Of a DNA stretch of 20,669 nucleotides, positions 16,302 to 20,669 are shown piece by piece; position 1 is the stretch's first letter; each line of letters opens with the position of its first letter. The DNA is taken from assembly GCA_937960725.1 (NCBI GenBank), contig CALGOY010000193.1:1-20669 (forward strand), given 5' to 3'. This stretch comes from an uncultured Bacillota bacterium (lineage in GTDB: Bacteria > Bacillota > Clostridia > Caldicoprobacterales > UBA3941). The notes under the pieces were generated by a model. The model was not told the origin of the DNA and made no database searches. It worked only from the letters and a program-made list of their open reading frames with translations. The translations under genes were made by a program, and so were the position numbers.

Positions 16302-16763
16302 TTAAGTCTTGTCTGAATTATAGGCTGTCCAAAACGCCATCATTGCTGATTCATATACCTTTCGAATGGGAACCTGATTTTGCTCAGCTGCCTTTTTGCA
16401 ATCCTCATATTCTGGGGCAGCCTTTATAGAATCAGGTCCTCGGGCTATTTTTATATTAATTTCCCCATATTCTGTATTTACCTTAGCACTTTCCCGGTGT
16501 AGGATAGTCCTTTCTACTTCGTAGCTCCTTACCCCCAGGGTCGTAGTCTCCTCTAGAAGAACTTTTATAATATCTTTTTCATCATAATCCATACAGAGAA
16601 CATTTACCTGAACGGCGGGGCGGTTTTTCTTCATATAGATCGGAGTATACCATACATCCAGCGCCTTTTTTTCAAATAGCCTATCCATTAAAAAGCCAAA
16701 CCATTCACCGCCCATATCGTCGATATTAGTTTCTATTTTCTTGATACGCCCTGGGGTATCTAT
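16302..16763 (-). CDS. larC: LarC C-terminal part (larC2), reached by -1 frameshift
   Basis: The C-terminal half of the nickel-pincer nucleotide cyclometallase. The reading frame is open from the slippery site, giving [20 protein letters not shown], then [31 protein letters not shown] and a C-terminal [12 protein letters not shown], all typical of the LarC C-terminal region. The conserved ETNIDDM motif lies before the first internal ATG (16715), so initiation there would lose conserved residues. That argues for synthesis as a fusion with the upstream part, about 428 aa in total, normal for full LarC. I saw no good ribosome binding site for independent initiation. LarC2 binds CTP in the characterised enzyme. 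guaA follows after 17 bases. Confidence 0.88.
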   Translation of the reverse strand: MDTPGRIKKIETNIDDMGGEWFGFLMDRLFEKKALDVWYTPIYMKKNRPAVQVNVLCMDYDEKDIIKVLLEETTTLGVRSYEVERTILHRESAKVNTEYGEINIKIARGPDSIKAAPEYEDCKKAAEQNQVPIRKVYESAMMAFWTAYNSDKT

Positions 16764-16780
16764 TTTTTTAATGATTCACC
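16743..16780 (-). promoter_or_regulatory. Programmed -1 frameshift signal in larC
   Basis: On the minus strand the in-frame heptamer A_AAA_AAA (16769-16763) is followed directly by UAG (16762-16760). A -1 slip changes the frame to AAA-AAA-ATA-GAT and enters larC2. Two bases downstream of the heptamer GATACCC can pair with GGCGTATC (16743-16760, one bulge) as a small hairpin. AGGTGA lies six bases upstream, like the Shine-Dalgarno stimulator of dnaX. Transcriptional slippage on A7 is an alternative mechanism. Confidence 0.85.
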
Positions 16781-17587
16781 TATAAGCACTCTCAAGCAGT
16801 TGGGTATCTCATAATCCCTTTTTCCCATACCATAGCCGATTTGTTTTACTACAATTTCCGGTATGTCGGTAAATTCACTACACAACGTAGCAAGTATAGT
16901 GGCACCCGTTGGAGTTACCAGCTCGTACGGGTAGCCTTTTGAATATATTGGAATCCCCTTGAGAAGCTCCATAGTCGCTGGCGCCGGGACTGGAAATAGT
17001 CCATGCTGGCAGCGAACCATTCCCCCTCCTACATGAACCGGCGAAGCCATTATTGCATCAGGCTTTAGCATGTCTATTGCAATAGCCGTTCCAACTATGT
17101 CAACTATAGAATCTACAGCTCCAACCTCATGGAAATGGACTTCTTCATAAGGAACTCCATGGATTTTACCTTCGGCTTTGGCTAAGTTTTCGAACATTTT
17201 AATTGCCAATGATTTTGCATTATCCGATATGCTACTATTTTCAATAAGGGATTTAATCTGGGCATAATTCCGCTGTCTACCGCCTTTTCCCGAATGGCTA
17301 TGGGAATGCTCATGGCCATGGGAATGGCCATGTTCGTGCTCATGCTTCTGATTTGAATTGGATGCATGGGAGTGCTCGTGAGAACAGCCGTTTTTTATAT
17401 TCACTATTACGTTTTTACCTGTAATACCCCTCTTAATCCCCTTTTCGATTTTAATTTCATATTCATCTAAGTTGAGCTTTGCTAGCTCATTTAAGAACTT
17501 TTTTTCATCCAATCCAGCATCCAGCAAAGCCCCGAGAGCCATATCTCCGCTAATTCCAGAGAAGCAGTCAAAATACAAAATCTTCAT
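16760..17587 (-). CDS. larC: LarC N-terminal part (larC1), nickel-binding His-rich segment
   Basis: LarC inserts nickel into the pyridinium-3,5-bisthiocarboxylic acid mononucleotide (P2TMN) with CTP, the last step in making the cofactor of lactate racemase. This 275-aa frame begins MKILYFDCFSGISGDMALGALLDAG, the family signature, and has a histidine-rich stretch at about residues 70-98 with 12 His, presumably nickel binding. It continues with VPYEEVHFHEVGAVDSIVDI, ASPVHVGGG and ELVTPTGATILATL. It stops at UAG directly after an A7 run, where a -1 slip joins it to the C-terminal part. The ATG overlaps the larB stop by four bases. The two-frame arrangement matches the split larC1/larC2 of Lactiplantibacillus plantarum. 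Confidence 0.94.
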   Translation of the reverse strand: MKILYFDCFSGISGDMALGALLDAGLDEKKFLNELAKLNLDEYEIKIEKGIKRGITGKNVIVNIKNGCSHEHSHASNSNQKHEHEHGHSHGHEHSHSHSGKGGRQRNYAQIKSLIENSSISDNAKSLAIKMFENLAKAEGKIHGVPYEEVHFHEVGAVDSIVDIVGTAIAIDMLKPDAIMASPVHVGGGMVRCQHGLFPVPAPATMELLKGIPIYSKGYPYELVTPTGATILATLCSEFTDIPEIVVKQIGYGMGKRDYEIPNCLRVLIGESLKK

Positions 17588-18360
17588 CGATTCCTTCTCC
17601 TTTCTTGTTCTACCAAGCGGTTTATCATGCTCGCCATATACCCTGCACCAAAGCCGTTGTCTATATTTACAACAGAGACGCCACTAGCGCAGCTGTTAAG
17701 CATTGTAAGGAGAGCCGCCAATCCTCCGAAGTTAGCTCCATAGCCTACGCTAGTAGGTACCGCAATAACTGGCTTATCTACCAATCCAGCTACTACGCTG
17801 GCTAGTGCGCCCTCCATCCCGGCTACGGCAATCACTACGGTGGCATCGTCCAGGACCTTTATATTAGATAGCAGCCTATGTATACCTGCAACTCCAACAT
17901 CGTAAAGCCTTATCACCTTGTTGCCCAAGACTTCCGCTGTAATAGCTGCTTCCTCCGCTACAGGCAGATCAGAGGTCCCCCCCGTCACCACTGCGATAGG
18001 ATAGGCCGCCAGCTGTACTTCTCTCCTTTTAACTACGACGATCTTTGCTAAAGGATAATACTCTGCATCTTCAGTTATATTGCGGATAGCTTCATAAACC
18101 TCAGGCTCTGCCCGGGTGGCTAGTATATTTTTATCCCCTCTTTCTAGCATCTGATTTACTATGCCCTTTATATGTTCAATAGTTTTTCCTTGGCAGTAAA
18201 TTACCTCAGGATAACCATTCCTCAAGGCCCGATGATTGTCAAGTTTTGCATAACCTATATCTTCGAAGGGAAGATATTTCAATTCCTCCAGAGCGCCCTC
18301 AATATCTATCTGGCCATCCTTAACCTCCTGTAGAATTGACCTTAGCCGCTCCACCTCCAT
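17584..18360 (-). CDS. larB: Nickel-pincer cofactor biosynthesis protein LarB (NaAD carboxylase/hydrolase)
   Basis: LarB carboxylates nicotinic acid adenine dinucleotide at C5 and cleaves it to P2CMN and AMP, the first step of nickel-pincer nucleotide synthesis. The 258-aa protein has an N-terminal helical part (about 1-115) and a PurE-like C-terminal domain: VVTGGTSDLPVAEEAA, YDVGVAGIHRLL, VAGMEGALASVVAGL, PVIAVPTSVGYGANFGG and MLNSCASGVSVVNIDNGFGA. Cys224 lies in the conserved SCA(S/P)G motif; the corresponding cysteine in the L. plantarum enzyme (Cys221, from memory) is catalytic. The ATG directly follows the larE stop, with GGAAGG upstream, and the stop overlaps larC. The PurE resemblance is family ancestry, not a purine role. 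Confidence 0.95.
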   Translation of the reverse strand: MEVERLRSILQEVKDGQIDIEGALEELKYLPFEDIGYAKLDNHRALRNGYPEVIYCQGKTIEHIKGIVNQMLERGDKNILATRAEPEVYEAIRNITEDAEYYPLAKIVVVKRREVQLAAYPIAVVTGGTSDLPVAEEAAITAEVLGNKVIRLYDVGVAGIHRLLSNIKVLDDATVVIAVAGMEGALASVVAGLVDKPVIAVPTSVGYGANFGGLAALLTMLNSCASGVSVVNIDNGFGAGYMASMINRLVEQERRRNR

Positions 18361-19182
18361 CTATTTTCCTTCCTTTCCCTTTAAAGTTTCATTCAAACTT
18401 CCCATCCTATAGCCTGATAACTCCAGCGCAACGTAAATAAACCCTAATTCTTTAAATTTTTTCGATACATCATCCATTATCTCTTCAGAAAAGAATTTGC
18501 TTCTTTCTTCAGGAGCCACCTCAATCCGGGCAATTTCACCGTGATGCCTAACCCTATACTGGGAAAATCCGAGACTTGCAAGATAATTTTCTGCCTGCTC
18601 TATCATACTCAATTTTTCCACGGTGATTGGCTCGTCATAAGGGATTCTAGAGGCCAGGCACGCAAAAGAAGGCTTATTCCATGTGGGCAGCTTCATATCT
18701 TTAGACAAAATCCTAATATCCTCCTTGGTCATTCCAACTTCTTTTAGGGGGCTAACCACGCCCAATTCTTTAACTGCCCTCATCCCCGGACGATAATCCC
18801 CCATATCATCCACATTAGAACCATCTATCACATATTTATAACCTTTCTCCTTAGCTAAATTCAACATTTCAGAAAATCTTAATTTTTTGCAGTAATAGCA
18901 GCGTTCTTTAACTCCGCTGGCAAACTCCTCTATGGCAAGTTCATTGGTCTTTACCTTTATATGCTCTACCCCGATCATCTGGGCGAACTTTTCCGCTTCC
19001 TGCACTTCCCGCCCAGAAGTAACCTCTGAAACGGCAGTAACAGCCAGCACGTTAGAACCTAGCACATCGTAAGCTACTTTCAGCAAAAATGTGCTATCTA
19101 CTCCCCCGGAAAATCCAATAACTACGCTACCCAAATCTTTAAGAAAGTCCTTTAACTTATCTAACTTCCTATATGGATCCAT
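18361..19182 (-). CDS. larE: ATP-dependent sacrificial sulfur transferase LarE
   Basis: LarE adenylates P2CMN and inserts sulfur, converting both carboxylates to thiocarboxylates. The 273-aa protein has the PP-loop GFSGGVDSTFLLKVAYD (about 23-39), TSGREVQEAEKFA, RCYYCKKLRF (Cys95, Cys98), VIDGSNVDDMGDYRPGMRA and KPSFACLASRIPY with Cys175. Cys175 aligns with the sacrificial Cys176 of L. plantarum LarE. Only one Cys is in this motif, so I favour the sacrificial-cysteine type over the [4Fe-4S] three-cysteine type, though Cys95/Cys98 leave doubt. It is the first gene of the lar run, with AGGGGAGA upstream and a TATAAT promoter. LarA, the racemase that uses the cofactor, is absent from the window. 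Confidence 0.95.
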   Translation of the reverse strand: MDPYRKLDKLKDFLKDLGSVVIGFSGGVDSTFLLKVAYDVLGSNVLAVTAVSEVTSGREVQEAEKFAQMIGVEHIKVKTNELAIEEFASGVKERCYYCKKLRFSEMLNLAKEKGYKYVIDGSNVDDMGDYRPGMRAVKELGVVSPLKEVGMTKEDIRILSKDMKLPTWNKPSFACLASRIPYDEPITVEKLSMIEQAENYLASLGFSQYRVRHHGEIARIEVAPEERSKFFSEEIMDDVSKKFKELGFIYVALELSGYRMGSLNETLKGKEGK

Positions 19183-19212
19183 AATATTTATCTCCCCTTA
19201 GCCATCTTATTT

Positions 19213-19241
19213 ATTATATTGTTAAACATAAACAGCCTAAA
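19213..19241 (-). promoter_or_regulatory. Candidate promoter of the larE-larB-larC-guaA run
   Basis: TATAAT (19218-19213) with TTTAGG (19241-19236) 17 bases upstream, about 30 bases before the larE ATG. The -10 is perfect and the -35 weak, compatible with activated transcription. It lies downstream of the guaB terminator. The rest of the 19183-19324 gap is AT-rich; I saw no gene or riboswitch in it. Confidence 0.55.
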
Positions 19242-19324
19242 ACAAACTTATCTCCTACAATTCTCCAGGTAGCATTATATTCATAATAATACCATAATAT
19301 ATAGTTCTTTAAAATAAAAAAATT

Positions 19325-19354
19325 AAAAAGCCATGGAAAATCCATAGCTTTTTA
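19325..19354 (-). terminator. Intrinsic terminator after guaB
   Basis: Minus strand: GCTATGG, short loop, CCATGGC (one G-U pair) with flanking A/T pairs, then TTTTTAATTTTTTT. It starts a few bases after the guaB stop and so separates guaB from the lar genes. Confidence 0.85.
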
Positions 19355-19358
19355 TCAA

Positions 19359-20669
<1,311 letters not shown>

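Noticed and set aside
17280..17385. Short repeated CATGG/ATGGC-like units, possible repeat element
   Set aside because: They encode the His-rich nickel-binding stretch of LarC; the repetition follows from alternating His codons.
17584..18360. larB as a second purE
   Set aside because: The PurE-like domain is C-terminal to a LarB-specific N-terminal part, and the SCASG cysteine and larE/larC neighbours identify LarB.

Overview
The window reads as a chromosomal core-metabolism segment of a low-GC Firmicute, most likely a Clostridia member. The support is AT-rich sequence, AGGAGG-type ribosome binding sites, lysine and guanine riboswitches, a candidate PurR box, the clostridial-style start of GuaA (LDFGG) and a clostridial-style PurN motif. 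I cannot name the genus. No mobile element, CRISPR array, tRNA or rRNA gene was seen.

Layout. Positions 1-4346 hold a lysine/diaminopimelate region: the start of dapA (minus, cut by the edge), an M20 deacetylase (minus), then divergently a lysine riboswitch followed by asd and dapB (plus). The DapB protein carries an extra C-terminal pair of aspartokinase-like ACT domains. A bidirectional terminator at about 4297-4346 separates this from the minus-strand run that fills the rest of the window.

Positions 4345-11325 (minus) hold purE-purF-purM-purN-purH-purD followed by a cob(I)alamin adenosyltransferase, tightly packed. purE is preceded by a 19-bp perfect dyad and a TTGACA -35 element. Upstream, a PbuG/AzgA-type purine permease is controlled by a guanine-type riboswitch with a terminator, a strong promoter and a candidate PurR box. 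Next comes uxaC with its own terminator, then guaA, then larC (split in two frames), larB and larE in one tight run with a TATAAT promoter. Last is guaB (cut by the edge), with its own terminator.

The purine genes take PRPP to IMP (a subset of the steps: PurF, D, N, M, E, H) and IMP to GMP (GuaB, GuaA). The Lar genes build the nickel-pincer nucleotide cofactor for a LarA-type racemase that is not in the window.

Most unusual points: (1) GuaA has Gly where the glutaminase nucleophile Cys should be, with several other changed glutamine-site residues but an intact ATP-pyrophosphatase domain. (2) PurF, the other glutamine-dependent enzyme here, has Gln in place of the glutamine-binding Arg of the HVRY motif. 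Together they suggest that purine nitrogen may come from free ammonia in this organism. (3) DapB is fused to an aspartokinase-type ACT pair under a lysine riboswitch. (4) larC has a clear A_AAA_AAA -1 frameshift site next to a stop codon.
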